64,000 bases of DNA from Salinicola halophilus (lineage in GTDB: Bacteria > Pseudomonadota > Gammaproteobacteria > Pseudomonadales > Halomonadaceae): positions 1,383,298-1,447,297 of the forward strand of contig NZ_PZJV01000001.1 of NCBI RefSeq assembly GCF_003206155.1, in the 5' to 3' direction. The notes beneath the pieces are model-generated. The model was not told where the DNA came from, searched no databases, and saw only the letters and a program-made list of their open reading frames with translations. The position numbers were made by a program, and so were the translations under genes. The first letter of the stretch is position 1; every line of letters starts with the position of its first letter. Below are positions 19,774 through 32,833 of this stretch, piece after piece.

Positions 19774-22377
19774 TCAGCCTAGTCGATCCGCAATCCAGGC
19801 GGGTACGCTCTCGAGCGCCTGCTCCAGGCGGCTGGGGTCGCTACCGCCGGCCTGCGCCATGTCCGCGCGTCCACCACCCTTGCCGCCAACCTGGCCGGCC
19901 ACGTGATTGACCAGTTCGCCAGCCTTTATAGAGCCGGTGAGGTCGTCGGTCACGCCAGCGATGAGACTGACCTTGCCTTCCTGCGCGGTGGCGAGTACCA
20001 GCACGCCGGAGCCGAGCTTCGATTTCAGCTGATCGTGCAGACCTCGTAATTCCTTGCCGGAGACGCCCTCGACCTGAGTGGCGAGCACCCGCACGCCGGC
20101 GACGTCCTGGGCGCGATCGAGCAGATCGTTGCCGGCGGCATTCGCGAGCTTGGCCTTGAGTCGCTCGAGCTCTTTCTCCAGCGTGCGCTGACGCTCGAGC
20201 AGCGAATCCAGGCGCTCTACCACCTGCTCGGGCTTGGCCTTGAGCCGTTCACCGATCGCATGAATCTGACGCTCCTGCCCCTGGAACCAGGCAAGCGCCC
20301 CGTCGCCGGTCACCGCTTCGATACGCCGAACGCCGGAGGCGGTGCCCGACTCCGCGACGATATGAAACACGCCGATGTCGCCGGTGCGCGCAATGTGCGT
20401 GCCGCCGCAGAGCTCGATGGAGAAGTCGTCGGCGCCGATGGTGAGCACGCGGACGCTGTCGGCGTACTTGGCTTCGAACAGCGCCTGAGCGCCCTTCGCC
20501 TTGGCTTCGTCGAGGGTCATCTGTTCGGTGACCGTCGGCGCATTGGCAAGAATCTGCGCGTTGACGATGCGTTCGATCTCGGCGAGCTGCTCCGGGGTCA
20601 CTGCTTCGAAGTGGCTGAAGTCGAAGCGAAGACGCTCGGCGCTGACCAGCGACCCCTTCTGCTGGACGTGCTCGCCGAGGGTACGCCGCAACGCCTCGTG
20701 AAGCAGATGGGTGGCGGAGTGGTTGCGCATCGTCGCCTGACGCAGCGAAGCGTCGACTTTCGGCGCGACCCGCTCGCCCACTTCGAGGCGCCCACGGATG
20801 AGCACGCCCTCGTGCAGGTGATGGCCGGCCTGCTTGCGCGTATCGCCGACCTGGAAACGTCCGGCGTCGGTGTCGAGGTAGCCCGAATCGCCCACTTGCC
20901 CGCCGGACTCGCCGTAGAACGGCGTGCGATCGAGCACGACGACCCCGCGCTGCCCTTCCTCCAGCGCCTCGAGCTCGCGCCCCTCGGCATCGACGATCGC
21001 CACGACGGTGGCGCTGTCTTCGAGCCGGTCGTAGCCGGTGAACTCGGTGGTACCGTCGAGCGACAGCGCCGCGGTGTAGTCGCCGCCGAACTGGCTGGCG
21101 GCACGGGCGCGCTGACGCTGTGCTTCCAGTTCGCGCTCGAAGCCGGCCTCGTCGAGCGTTACGCCGCGCTCGCGGCAGACATCAGCGGTCAGGTCATACG
21201 GGAAACCGTAAGTGTCGTAGAGCTTGAAGACCGTCTCGCCGGAGAGAACGTCACCGTCGAGTGCCTCCAAGGCATTTTCGAGCAGGCCCATACCGTGATC
21301 CAGCGTACGGGCGAACTGCTGCTCCTCTTTCAACAGGATCTGCTCGATGCGCTCGCGAGACTGACGAAGTTCCGGATAGGCCTCACCCATTTCTGCGTCG
21401 AGGGCGGCGACCAGACGGTGGAAGAACGGCTCGTTGGCGCCGAGCTTGTGACCGTGACGCACGGCGCGACGGATGATCCGGCGCAGCACGTAGCCGCGCC
21501 CCTCGTTGGAGGGCATGACCCCGTCGACGATGAGGAAGGCACACGAGCGAATGTGGTCGGCGATGACGCGCAGCGACGGCGTGGCGGTATCGTCGTGGCC
21601 GGTGAGCTCGGCCGCCGCCAGCAGTAGATTGTGGAAGAGGTCGATCTCGTAGTTCGAGTGCACGCCCTGCATCACTGCCGCCATACGCTCCAGGCCCATG
21701 CCGGTATCGATGGAGGGCTTGGGCAGCGGCGTCATGGTGCCGCTGGCATCGCGATCGAACTGCATGAAGACGAGGTTCCACACCTCGATGTAGCGGTCGC
21801 CGTCCTCTTCCGGCGTTCCGGGCGGGCCGCCCCACACCTCGGGGCCATGATCGTAGAAGATCTCGGAGCTCGGCCCGCAGGGACCGGTGTCCCCCATCTG
21901 CCAGAAGTTGTCCTCTTCGAGTCGCGACATCCGCGTCGGGTCGACGCCGATCTCGTCGGTCCAGATCGAGGCGGCCTCGTCGTCGCTGACGTGAACCGTC
22001 ACCCAGAGCCGCTCGCGCGGAATCGCCAGTACCTCGGTAATGAAGGTCCAGGCGAAACGGATGGCATCCGCCTTGAAGTAGTCGCCGAAGCTGAAGTTGC
22101 CCATCATCTCGAAGAAGGTGTGATGGCGCGCGGTGTAGCCGACGTTGTCGAGGTCGTTGTGCTTGCCGCCGGCGCGTACGCAGCGCTGCGCGGAGGTGGC
22201 TCGCACGTAGGGTCGCGGGTCGCGTCCGAGGAAGACATCCTTGAACGGCACCATGCCGGCGTTGGTAAAGAGTAGCGTCGGGTCGTTTTCCGGTACCAGA
22301 GAGGCGGAAGGCACGATGGTGTGTCCGCGCTCCTCGAAGTAGCTCAGAAAGGCCTGTCTGATATCTGCACTTTTCAT
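19774..22377 (-). CDS. alaS: Alanine-tRNA ligase
   Basis: Charges tRNA-Ala and edits mischarged Ser/Gly. The 867-residue chain has the class II motif 1 region near the start (R-x-x-F-L-x-Y-F), [14 protein letters not shown] at about 38-51, the editing-site [11 protein letters not shown] and C-G-G-T-H motifs that bind zinc, a coiled region at about 720-770 and a C-Ala domain ending at the chain end. The ATG at 22377 gives the family N-terminus M-K-S-A-D-I-R. It lies downstream of recA-recX, as in many gammaproteobacteria. Confidence 0.97.
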   Translation of the reverse strand: MKSADIRQAFLSYFEERGHTIVPSASLVPENDPTLLFTNAGMVPFKDVFLGRDPRPYVRATSAQRCVRAGGKHNDLDNVGYTARHHTFFEMMGNFSFGDYFKADAIRFAWTFITEVLAIPRERLWVTVHVSDDEAASIWTDEIGVDPTRMSRLEEDNFWQMGDTGPCGPSSEIFYDHGPEVWGGPPGTPEEDGDRYIEVWNLVFMQFDRDASGTMTPLPKPSIDTGMGLERMAAVMQGVHSNYEIDLFHNLLLAAAELTGHDDTATPSLRVIADHIRSCAFLIVDGVMPSNEGRGYVLRRIIRRAVRHGHKLGANEPFFHRLVAALDAEMGEAYPELRQSRERIEQILLKEEQQFARTLDHGMGLLENALEALDGDVLSGETVFKLYDTYGFPYDLTADVCRERGVTLDEAGFERELEAQRQRARAASQFGGDYTAALSLDGTTEFTGYDRLEDSATVVAIVDAEGRELEALEEGQRGVVVLDRTPFYGESGGQVGDSGYLDTDAGRFQVGDTRKQAGHHLHEGVLIRGRLEVGERVAPKVDASLRQATMRNHSATHLLHEALRRTLGEHVQQKGSLVSAERLRFDFSHFEAVTPEQLAEIERIVNAQILANAPTVTEQMTLDEAKAKGAQALFEAKYADSVRVLTIGADDFSIELCGGTHIARTGDIGVFHIVAESGTASGVRRIEAVTGDGALAWFQGQERQIHAIGERLKAKPEQVVERLDSLLERQRTLEKELERLKAKLANAAGNDLLDRAQDVAGVRVLATQVEGVSGKELRGLHDQLKSKLGSGVLVLATAQEGKVSLIAGVTDDLTGSIKAGELVNHVAGQVGGKGGGRADMAQAGGSDPSRLEQALESVPAWIADRLG

Positions 22378-22765
22378 GAAGGAATCCGTGGCGATGAGCG
22401 CATCCACGGCGGCAAGCGGACCACGTGGTGACGCAGGAAAACGCGTCGACCCCAACGGCCGACACAAAGCGCATTAGTATAACGTGGTCGCCTGTCCGTC
22501 TGTCGAGTGCAGGTCTGGGTGCCGCCAATCGTCACGTTCCGACACGATCTTGCGAGCGGTGCACCGGTTCGCACTGCCGGTTCGGCGGCGTCGAGAAGAA
22601 CGGTCGAGGGTTTGAAAAGCCGAACTCAGCACGACACCAGCGCGGGTGGCCGAAGTCGAGGGTGGCGAAGCGCTCGCCTAGGGTGATCGAAAGAAGCCGT
22701 GAGGCGGGAAAGCCGGAGACGCCAACTGGAGCGCGCGAGTGCAGCGAAAAGCGAACTCAACGCGC
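22378..22765. other. recX-alaS intergenic region
   Basis: A 388-base spacer with no supported gene. A possible alaS promoter lies at its left end (22476-22506, minus strand). The rest is GC-rich, with short frames of no recognisable similarity and an imperfect palindrome around 22663-22677. No strong terminator follows recX. Confidence 0.4.
22476..22506 (-). promoter_or_regulatory. Possible alaS promoter
   Basis: On the minus strand a good -10 TATACT (22481-22476) is preceded by TCGACA (22506-22501) at a long spacing of 19 bases. The leader to the alaS ATG would be about 90 bases. Confidence 0.4.
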
Positions 22766-23224
22766 TCAGAGGTCGTCCCAGGCGTGCTGCATGGCGTGGC
22801 GCACCTGATCGAATTCGAACCCGCGGCCGGCGAGAAATCGCTCTCGCTTGGCACGCTCACGGGGTAGTGAGCCCGGCTCGTCGAAGCGCTTGGCGAGCGC
22901 CTGCGCGGCGAGCGCGTGCCAATCCGGCGCCTCGGCTTCGAAGGCCAGTGCGGTGAGCGCGTCGTCGATGCCGCGCTGTCGAATGTCGGCGCGAATGCGA
23001 TTGGGCCCTTGCCCGCGCACGAGTCGCGAACGCACGAAGACCTCGGCAAAACGCGCATCCGACTGCAAGCCGTCCTCGGCCAACGTATCCAGCGCCGGGT
23101 AGATCGCCTCCTCGGCGACCCCCTTCGACTGCAGGCGCTGAACGAGTTCGGCCCGGGAGTATTCTCGCCGGGCCAAGTACTGAATCGCCATGTCTCGCGG
23201 CGACGTTTCAGGGGTATCGGTCAT
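22766..23224 (-). CDS. recX: Recombination regulator RecX
   Basis: A 152-residue inhibitor of RecA filament growth. The three-helix repeat pattern is visible: A-I-Q-Y-L-A-R-R-E-Y-S-R-A-E-L near residues 13-27, L-Q-S-D-A-R-F-A-E-V-F-V-R-S-R at about 53-67, and G-P-N-R-I-R-A-D-I-R-Q-R-G-I at about 72-85. A GTG one codon upstream is the alternative start. It follows recA after 29 bases and is therefore co-expressed with it in the SOS response. Confidence 0.95.
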   Translation of the reverse strand: MTDTPETSPRDMAIQYLARREYSRAELVQRLQSKGVAEEAIYPALDTLAEDGLQSDARFAEVFVRSRLVRGQGPNRIRADIRQRGIDDALTALAFEAEAPDWHALAAQALAKRFDEPGSLPRERAKRERFLAGRGFEFDQVRHAMQHAWDDL

Positions 23225-23253
23225 CACACGATCACTGACGGGTTGCGATCAGA

Positions 23254-24318
23254 TCAGATCAGAGCGTCGCTGTCGTCTTCGGCAGAAGCGGTCTCTTCGG
23301 CCTTCTCTTCCCCCTTGACCACCGGTGTGGCAAGCAGCTGCGCCCGAATCTGATCCTCGATCTCCTTCATGATCTCGGGATGCTCTTCGAGATACTGAGC
23401 GGCGTTGGCCTTGCCCTGGCCGATCTTGCTGCCCTTGTAGCTGTACCAGGCGCCCGCCTTGTCGATCAGGCTGCACTGAACGCCAAGATCGATGACCTCG
23501 CCGGCATGGTAGATGCCCTTGCCGTAGAGGATCTGGAACTCGGACTGCCGAAACGGCGGCGCCACCTTGTTCTTGACCACCTTGACGCGGGTCTCGTTGC
23601 CGGTGACCTCGTCACCCTGCTTGACCGAGCCGATGCGGCGAATGTCGAGGCGTACGCTGGAGTAGAACTTGAGCGCATTACCGCCAGTCGTGGTTTCGGG
23701 GCTGCCGAACATCACGCCGATCTTCATGCGAATCTGGTTGATGAACACCACCATGCAGTTGGCGTTCTTGATGTTGCCGGTGATCTTGCGCAGCGCCTGA
23801 GACATGAGGCGGGCCTGCAGGCCGACGTGGGAGTCACCCATTTCGCCTTCGATCTCGGCACGCGGCGTCAGTGCCGCCACGGAGTCGATGATGATCACGT
23901 CGACGCCACCGGAGCGAACCAGCATGTCGCAGATCTCCAGCGCCTGCTCGCCGGTGTCCGGCTGCGAGACCAGCAGCTCGTCGAGATCGACACCCAGCTT
24001 TTCGGCGTAGCTCGGGTCGAGGGCGTGCTCCGCGTCGACGAAGGCGCAGGTCTTGCCATCCTTCTGCGCCTGAGCGATGACCGAAAGCGTCAACGTCGTC
24101 TTGCCCGAAGATTCCGGCCCGAAGATTTCGACCACACGGCCGAACGGCAGTCCTCCCACGCCGAGGGCGATGTCCAGCCCCAGCGACCCCGTGGATACCA
24201 CCGGTATCGCGGTACGCGGGGTATCACCCAGACGCATCACGGTACCCTTGCCGAATTGGCGGTCGATCTGTGACAAAGCCGCGTTGAGAGCCTTGCTGCG
24301 GTTTTCGTCCTTTGCCAT
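23254..24318 (-). CDS. recA: Recombinase RecA
   Basis: The 354-residue recombinase forms filaments on single-stranded DNA, performs strand exchange and triggers LexA self-cleavage. Walker A GPESSGKT is at residues 67-74; the V-D-A-E-H-A-L-D and [10 protein letters not shown] segments and the L2 loop region are intact, and the acidic C-tail ends in D-D-S-D-A-L-I. The upstream region carries a LexA box and a repeat array. Downstream genes are recX and alaS. Confidence 0.99.
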   Translation of the reverse strand: MAKDENRSKALNAALSQIDRQFGKGTVMRLGDTPRTAIPVVSTGSLGLDIALGVGGLPFGRVVEIFGPESSGKTTLTLSVIAQAQKDGKTCAFVDAEHALDPSYAEKLGVDLDELLVSQPDTGEQALEICDMLVRSGGVDVIIIDSVAALTPRAEIEGEMGDSHVGLQARLMSQALRKITGNIKNANCMVVFINQIRMKIGVMFGSPETTTGGNALKFYSSVRLDIRRIGSVKQGDEVTGNETRVKVVKNKVAPPFRQSEFQILYGKGIYHAGEVIDLGVQCSLIDKAGAWYSYKGSKIGQGKANAAQYLEEHPEIMKEIEDQIRAQLLATPVVKGEEKAEETASAEDDSDALI

Positions 24319-24405
24319 GAAGGTCTCCTAAGAGTGCACTGAGTGAGAGCGCCGGGGTGGCGGTGTCCGTCACGCGAGACGGCCGAACCGGTTGCGAGCC
24401 CTGGG

Positions 24406-24469
24406 TTTCGAATACTGGATTTCGAATACTAAGTTTCGAACAGTAAGCTTCGAAGTTTCGAATACTGTA
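24406..24469. repeat. TTCGAA-centred 14-base repeat array upstream of recA
   Basis: Five starts of a 14-base unit TTTCGAATACTRRN lie at 24406, 24420, 24434, 24448 (shortened to 8 bases) and 24456. The last copy runs into the LexA box. The units share the TTCGAA palindrome and three have the full TTTCGAATACT. The array lies in what would be the transcribed leader of recA, or just downstream of the start site. Confidence 0.8.
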
Positions 24470-24482
24470 TGGCTACCCAGTA
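24463..24482 (-). promoter_or_regulatory. LexA (SOS) box of recA
   Basis: TACTGTATGGCTACCCAGTA contains the gammaproteobacterial CTG-N10-CAG pattern (24465-24480) with symmetric TA flanks. It lies about 150 bases upstream of the recA start, which indicates SOS induction of recA-recX. Confidence 0.8.
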
Positions 24483-24598
24483 TTATGGCGAAAAAATGCC
24501 GGCGAGACTATCCCCGTGCCGGCTATTTTAGCTGAGCCGGGCCAAGCTCGAGATCCCGTTTGTCTATCCGGCGAGCTCCGCGCTGCCTGGCATTCGTT

Positions 24599-25129
24599 TT
24601 ACCACGGCGTGGCCGCCAGCCAGTCGACCAGACCGGCTAGCGCCACCATTACGGCCTGCTCGCGTACCGCGGCTCGATCACCGTCGAAGCGGTAACAGTG
24701 CGCGCACTGCGCCTGATCGTCGCCCCAGGCGATCCAGACGGTACCCACCGGTTTGTCGGCACTACCGCCACCCGGGCCCGCGACGCCGCTGATGGCGACG
24801 CCGAGCGCCGCGCCACTGTCGCGACACGCCCCGGCGACCATTTCGCAAACGGTCCGTTCGCTCACTGCCCCATACGTCGCAAGCGTCGTCTCCCGTACCC
24901 CGAGCAGGCGAGTCTTGGCGGCGTTGGCGTAGGTGACGTAGCCGGTTTCGAAATAGGCCGAGCTACCGGCAACTGCGGTAATGGCCGATGCCACGCCGCC
25001 CCCCGTGCAGGACTCGGCGGCGGTAATCTGGACACCGGCGGCGAGACAGCGCTCGGCCAGCGTGCGCGTCAGCGAATCCTGGGTACGGTCGATATCGATG
25101 GGAGCAACGAATGCAGCGGGCATGGGCAT
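24599..25129 (-). CDS. pncC: Nicotinamide-nucleotide amidase PncC (CinA C-terminal domain protein)
   Basis: A 176-residue stand-alone CinA amidohydrolase domain that deamidates nicotinamide mononucleotide to recycle pyridine nucleotides, needed because LigA releases NMN. The family motifs A-A-E-S-C-T-G-G at about 38-45, T-G-Y-V-T-Y-A-N-A-A-K near 64-74, G-A-V-S-E near 88-92 and G-V-A-G-P-G-G-G at about 114-121 are present. Two ATGs, 25129 and 25123, are both possible; no clear ribosome-binding site decides. It lies upstream of recA as ygaD does in E. coli. Confidence 0.92.
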   Translation of the reverse strand: MPMPAAFVAPIDIDRTQDSLTRTLAERCLAAGVQITAAESCTGGGVASAITAVAGSSAYFETGYVTYANAAKTRLLGVRETTLATYGAVSERTVCEMVAGACRDSGAALGVAISGVAGPGGGSADKPVGTVWIAWGDDQAQCAHCYRFDGDRAAVREQAVMVALAGLVDWLAATPW

Positions 25130-25209
25130 GACAGCGGGTGCGCTCGAGACGGATTTCGATATCCAGTATGGAAGGCGCCGCGTATTTCTCAACCCGGACG
25201 CTTGCGACC

Positions 25210-25410
25210 TCAGTCCTTCGGGTCGGGGGAAGATGCCGACCCCGGAGAGGGCGGCGAGTGTCGGGCCGCCTCCTCCGCTGCCAGCTGGGCGACCGCAATC
25301 TCGAGCAGAATCACCGCGAGTTCACTGACGTTGACGTTGCGACGATCCGCGGCGAGCACTAGCTGGCGGTAGGCCGATTCACTGAGGTGGTTGAGCACCA
25401 GCCGGGCCAT
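25210..25410 (-). CDS. Small protein with ribbon-helix-helix-like fold pattern
   Basis: A 66-residue hypothetical protein. The first 42 residues follow the Arc/FitA/CopG pattern: a short strand (R-L-V-L-N-H-L), a helix starting S-E-S-A-Y-R-Q-L-V-L-A-A, then R-R-N-V-N-V-S-E-L-A-V-I-L-L-E-I-A as the second helix. The tail is Pro/Ser-rich and disordered. No toxin partner adjoins it; pncC lies 80 bases downstream and mutS is divergent. It may be an orphan antitoxin-like DNA-binding protein. The family call is by pattern only. Confidence 0.55.
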   Translation of the reverse strand: MARLVLNHLSESAYRQLVLAADRRNVNVSELAVILLEIAVAQLAAEEAARHSPPSPGSASSPDPKD

Positions 25411-25682
25411 GAACGATTCCTCGATGCCGATTTCACCTACTGTAACGGCTTCGTCGCGATCGCCCCGGCTGAAATCACTAGACCCGCACGCATGAAGCGC
25501 CTGAACGGCACGTACCGAACGGCCTGTCGGATGTCGACGCGATGGCTGCGTGGTACCCTTGCCGCTTCCCCAATTCGCCGGGATCGAGGAGCGCCATTAC
25601 CAGCGCCAGCGCTGCGTCTTTCGTGCATCATCCTCGCTCCCGCCTCGCCTGCCAAGCTACCCACGGAGCGAAGCGACACGCC

Positions 25683-28265
25683 ATGCAGGACGCGGCCGCC
25701 AGCAAGTCTTCCCAGCACACGCCGATGATGGCGCAGTTTCTCAAGATCAAGCGCGAACATCCCGACGTGCTGCTCTTCTATCGCATGGGCGATTTCTATG
25801 AGCTCTTCTTCGACGACGCCAAGCGTGCCGCCAAGCTGCTCGACATCACCCTGACCGCCCGCGGCCAGTCCGCCGGGACGCCAATTCCCATGGCCGGCGT
25901 GCCCTACCATAGCGCCGAGAACTATCTCGCGCGGCTGGTGAAGTCGGGTGAGTCGGTGGCGATCTGCGAACAGATCGGCGACCCGGCGACCTCCAAGGGG
26001 CCGGTGGAGCGCCGCGTCGTGCGTATCGTCACTCCCGGCACGCTGCATGACGAAGCCCTGCTCGACGAGCGCCGCGACAACCTGTTGATTGCGCTGCATC
26101 GCCATGGCGAGCGCTGGGGCATCGCCGGGCTCGAGCTCTCCAGCGGGCGCTTCAACGTGCTGGAAGTGGATACCGAGGCCGACCTGATGGCCGAGATCCA
26201 CCGTCTGCAGCCCGCCGAGGTGCTCGCCGCCGAGAGCCTCAGCCTGCCCATCGCTCTCGCCGAGCGTAGCGGCCTGCGTCGCCAGAGCGACTGGCATTTC
26301 GATCTCGAGACCGCCCAGCGGCTGCTGTGCGATCAGTTCGGCGTCGCCGACCTGCGCGGCTTCGGCTGCACGCATCTCGAGACCGCCATCGTCGCCGCCG
26401 GCGTACTGATCGACTACGCTCGCGACACCCAGCGCTCGCGCCTGCCCCACGTCACGGCGCTCGGTGTCGAGAGCCGCGACGACGCCGTGGTGATCGATGC
26501 CGCCAGCCGCCGCAACCTCGAGATCGACATCAACCTCGGCGGCACTAGCGACAACACCCTGGCGAGCGTACTCGACGTCAGCGTTACGCCGATGGGCTCG
26601 CGCCTGCTCAAACGCTGGCTGAACCGTCCGCTGCGCGACCACGCCCAGATCGGCGCGCGGCAGGCCGCCGTGCAGCTGCTGATGGAAAACGACGACCACG
26701 CGCTGCTGCGCGAATCGCTGAACGTCGTCGGCGACGTCGAGCGCATCCTCGCCCGCGTCGCGCTGCGCAGCGCCCGCCCGCGGGATCTCGCGCGGCTGCG
26801 CGACGCCCTGGCGGTACTGCCGACGCTTCAGAACGACCTGGCGCGGATCGAAGGTGCCAGCGCCCTGGATGATCTGGCACGCCACGTCGAGCCCTACCCC
26901 GAACTCGCCGACACGCTTGCCCGCGCGATCGTCGACAATCCTCCTGTCGTCCTGCGCGACGGCGGCGTGGTGAAAGAGGGCTTCGACGACGAGCTCGACG
27001 AGTATCGCGGCCTCGCCGAGCACGCCGGCGACTACCTGGTCCAGCTCGAGACGCGGGAGCGCGAGCGCACTGGCCTTGCCGGGCTCAAGGTCGGCTACAA
27101 CCGGGTCCACGGTTATTTCATCGAAATTCCCCGGGCGCAGGCGCGCGAGGTCCCGGCGGACTACATTCGTCGCCAGACGCTGAAGAACGCCGAGCGCTTC
27201 ATCATTCCCGAACTCAAGGAGTTCGAAGACAAGGCGCTCTCCGCCAAGTCACGCGCCCTGGCGCGGGAGAAGCTGCTCTACGAAAGCCTGATCGACACGC
27301 TCAACGCCGAACTCGACGCGCTACAAGCCACCGGTCGCGCCCTCGCTGCCCTCGACGTGCTGTGCGCCTTCGCCGAACGCGCCCAGGCGCTGGACTTCGT
27401 GCGCCCCGAGCTTCTCGACATGCCGGGCATCCGCATTCTCGGCGGGCGGCATCCGGTGGTCGAACACGTCAGCCAGCACCCCTTCGTGCCCAATGACCTG
27501 GTCCTCGACGATGACTGCCGCATGCTGGTGATCACCGGCCCCAACATGGGGGGTAAGTCGACCTACATGCGTCAGGCGGCACTGATCGCGCTGATGGCGC
27601 ACACCGGCGCCTTCGTTCCCGCCGAACGGGTCGAGATCGGCCCCATCGACCGCATCTTCACCCGAATCGGTTCCAGCGACGATCTCGCCGGCGGTCGCTC
27701 CACCTTCATGGTGGAGATGACCGAAACCGCCAGCATCCTTCACAACGCCACCGCCGAGAGCCTGGTGCTGATGGACGAGATCGGCCGCGGCACCAGCACT
27801 TTCGACGGCCTGTCGCTGGCCTGGGCCAGCGCCGAGCATCTCGCGGCGCAGCGTGCGTTCACCCTCTTTGCGACCCACTACTTCGAGATGACGGCGCTTG
27901 CCGATCACGAGAAGCGGGTCGCCAACGTCCACCTCACCGCCGCCGAGCACGGCGACGGCATCGTCTTCATGCACCGGGTGGAAGAGGGTCCTGCGAGTCA
28001 GAGCTACGGCCTGCAGGTCGCCCAGCTCGCCGGCGTGCCGCAAAACGTGATTGCCCGGGCGCGCGAGAAACTCTCGAGCCTCGAGCAGCCGACAGCGACG
28101 CTGGAGGCGCGGCCGAGCGCGACCCAGGCGCCGCAGCAGACGGATCTTTTCGCTGCCACCCCGCACCCGGCGCTGGAAACGCTGGAGACGCTCGACGTCG
28201 ACTCGCTCACGCCGCGGGCGGCGCTGGATCTGCTCTACCGCCTCAAGGAGATGGACGCCCGATAG
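25683..28265 (+). CDS. mutS: DNA mismatch repair ATPase MutS
   Basis: Recognises mismatches and starts methyl-directed repair. The 860-residue protein has the mismatch-reading motif G-D-F-Y-E at 36-40, connector and lever domains, Walker A GPNMGGKS at 619-626, the [12 protein letters not shown] segment and a C-terminal region ending in a short tetramerisation-like helix. The ATG at 25683 sits just before the conserved T-P-M-M-A-Q-F-L block. It lies between the recA region and fdxA, as in pseudomonads. Confidence 0.98.
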   Translation: MQDAAASKSSQHTPMMAQFLKIKREHPDVLLFYRMGDFYELFFDDAKRAAKLLDITLTARGQSAGTPIPMAGVPYHSAENYLARLVKSGESVAICEQIGDPATSKGPVERRVVRIVTPGTLHDEALLDERRDNLLIALHRHGERWGIAGLELSSGRFNVLEVDTEADLMAEIHRLQPAEVLAAESLSLPIALAERSGLRRQSDWHFDLETAQRLLCDQFGVADLRGFGCTHLETAIVAAGVLIDYARDTQRSRLPHVTALGVESRDDAVVIDAASRRNLEIDINLGGTSDNTLASVLDVSVTPMGSRLLKRWLNRPLRDHAQIGARQAAVQLLMENDDHALLRESLNVVGDVERILARVALRSARPRDLARLRDALAVLPTLQNDLARIEGASALDDLARHVEPYPELADTLARAIVDNPPVVLRDGGVVKEGFDDELDEYRGLAEHAGDYLVQLETRERERTGLAGLKVGYNRVHGYFIEIPRAQAREVPADYIRRQTLKNAERFIIPELKEFEDKALSAKSRALAREKLLYESLIDTLNAELDALQATGRALAALDVLCAFAERAQALDFVRPELLDMPGIRILGGRHPVVEHVSQHPFVPNDLVLDDDCRMLVITGPNMGGKSTYMRQAALIALMAHTGAFVPAERVEIGPIDRIFTRIGSSDDLAGGRSTFMVEMTETASILHNATAESLVLMDEIGRGTSTFDGLSLAWASAEHLAAQRAFTLFATHYFEMTALADHEKRVANVHLTAAEHGDGIVFMHRVEEGPASQSYGLQVAQLAGVPQNVIARAREKLSSLEQPTATLEARPSATQAPQQTDLFAATPHPALETLETLDVDSLTPRAALDLLYRLKEMDAR

Positions 28266-28278
28266 GTCAAACGCGCCG

Positions 28279-28731
28279 TCACTCCCGCTCGACGCGGCAG
28301 GCGAAGCAGCCGGGCGCGGCGTAGTGAACGTGCAGGTAGTCGATGCGCTCGTCCTCGAGCAGGGTCTCGATCGCCGTCTCGACGTCACTGCCGTGGCTGA
28401 GCGTCGCGGCGATCAGAAAGCCGGTGACGTCGTAGGCTCTCAGCGCCAGTGCGCGTTTGGCCAGCGACGGCGGCACCTCGCCATGCCGGTAGACGCCGCG
28501 GGTCGCGCCCTCTGCGATGAAGATCGGCCCGCCGGCGCGGTAGGGTGAAGCCACCGCATGATGCCGAAAATGCACCAGCCAGACCGGACTCCCCGGCTCG
28601 GCATCGTTCAGCGTCGCTCGACAGGGCAGGTTCGCCTCCGGCGTCACAGTGACGCGTGTCGCGAGACCGCGACCCGCGAGATGATCGAAATCGATCGATT
28701 GCGCATCGAGCCCGACGAAACGAAAGGACAT
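28279..28731 (-). CDS. DUF1203 domain protein
   Basis: A 150-residue protein of the DUF1203 family, whose function is unknown. The typical opening F-R-F-V-G-L-D at residues 3-9, the C-R-x-x-L-x-D-A-x-x-G segment at about 37-47, the S-P-Y-R-A-x-G-P-I-F-I block at about 61-72 and the closing H-V-H-Y-A-A-P-G-C-F-A-C-R pattern are all present. The ATG at 28731 was preferred to an upstream in-frame start because the family begins there. It converges with mutS (13-base gap) and is divergent from fdxA. Confidence 0.88.
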   Translation of the reverse strand: MSFRFVGLDAQSIDFDHLAGRGLATRVTVTPEANLPCRATLNDAEPGSPVWLVHFRHHAVASPYRAGGPIFIAEGATRGVYRHGEVPPSLAKRALALRAYDVTGFLIAATLSHGSDVETAIETLLEDERIDYLHVHYAAPGCFACRVERE

Positions 28732-29078
28732 GAGCACGCCTTCTTCTTGAGTAGTCGATGAAGAGTCTGCGCTCGCCGTACGCGGATTTCCGGCCGTTTC
28801 CGGCAACCGAGCTATAACACCATAGCGAGACGTTCCCTCGCCCGGCTTGCCGCTATTGGCGCGCCACGCCTAGAATATGTCGCCATTGTTGGACCCCGGC
28901 GGCGCCGCGATGCGCGGTGACTATCAAAGAGACACGGAGAGTGAGCCGAGGATGGGCAGTAGCCCGGCGCCCCGGCTCGCTCTTATCATCACTACACTCC
29001 GCCGATGACCGTACCGCGACGCGCCCGGACGAGACGTGCTAGACCCAGCCGCTCGGCCCCGTAAAGGAGAGAAGATCC
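28732..29078. other. DUF1203-fdxA divergent spacer
   Basis: A 347-base stretch with no supported gene. It holds the putative fdxA promoter at 28847-28876, giving a long leader of about 200 bases before fdxA. The leader has no hairpin that I can assign to a known riboswitch. Confidence 0.4.
28847..28876 (+). promoter_or_regulatory. Putative fdxA promoter
   Basis: TTGCCG (28847-28852) and TAGAAT (28871-28876) are separated by 18 bases on the plus strand. Confidence 0.5.
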
Positions 29079-29402
29079 ATGACGTTCGTCGTCACCGAAA
29101 ACTGCATCAAGTGCAAATACACCGACTGCGTCGAAGTCTGCCCGGTCGACTGTTTCTACGAGGGACCCAACTTCCTCGTCATCCATCCGGACGAGTGCAT
29201 CGACTGCGCGCTCTGCGAGCCGGAGTGTCCCCCCGAAGCGATCTTCTCCGAGGACGAGCTCCCGGACGGCCAGCAGCACTTCATCGAATTGAACGCCGAG
29301 CTCTCCGAGGTGTGGCCGAACATCACCGAGCAGAAGGATCCGCCCGAGGATGCCAAGGAGTGGGACGGCAAGTCCGGCAAGATCGAACTGCTCGAACGCT
29401 GA
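29079..29402 (+). CDS. fdxA: Seven-iron ferredoxin FdxA
   Basis: A 107-residue low-potential electron carrier of the [3Fe-4S][4Fe-4S] type. The first cluster motif is C-I-K-C-K-Y-T-D-C-x-x-x-C-P at residues 9-22 and the second is [12 protein letters not shown] at about 40-51, followed by the acidic C-terminal extension typical of the Azotobacter/Pseudomonas ferredoxin I group. A GGAGAG site precedes the ATG. It follows mutS as in pseudomonads but here faces eno. Confidence 0.96.
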   Translation: MTFVVTENCIKCKYTDCVEVCPVDCFYEGPNFLVIHPDECIDCALCEPECPPEAIFSEDELPDGQQHFIELNAELSEVWPNITEQKDPPEDAKEWDGKSGKIELLER

Positions 29403-29443
29403 TTGGCTATTACGCAAATCGGACGCTTGCTGCTAAAGAACGC

Positions 29444-29472
29444 AAGAAGGCCGCTCGATGAGCGGCCTTCTT
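29444..29472. terminator. Bidirectional terminator between fdxA and eno
   Basis: AAGAAGGCCGCTC and GAGCGGCCTTCTT form a perfect 13-base stem around a GAT loop. It ends in T-rich sequence on both strands, serving the convergent fdxA and eno genes. Confidence 0.85.
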
Positions 29473-29551
29473 CGTCTGCGTCGACTTCTCTATCGATCGA
29501 CTATCCCAGGGGTCGACTATTCCAGCGATCGGTTTGCCGCTCGACCGGCGA

Positions 29552-31041
<1,490 letters not shown>

Positions 31042-31045
31042 ATCG

Positions 31046-32767
<1,722 letters not shown>

Positions 32768-32833
32768 TCAGATTACCAGAGACGTCCCGAGCGCTCAATT
32801 TGCTTCAGCGCTGCGTACCGCGGGCCTCTTGTC

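Noticed and set aside
22425-22808. 127-codon plus-strand frame in the recX-alaS spacer
   Set aside because: Arg/Ser-rich composition without motifs, overlapping recX on the opposite strand, and no ribosome-binding site.
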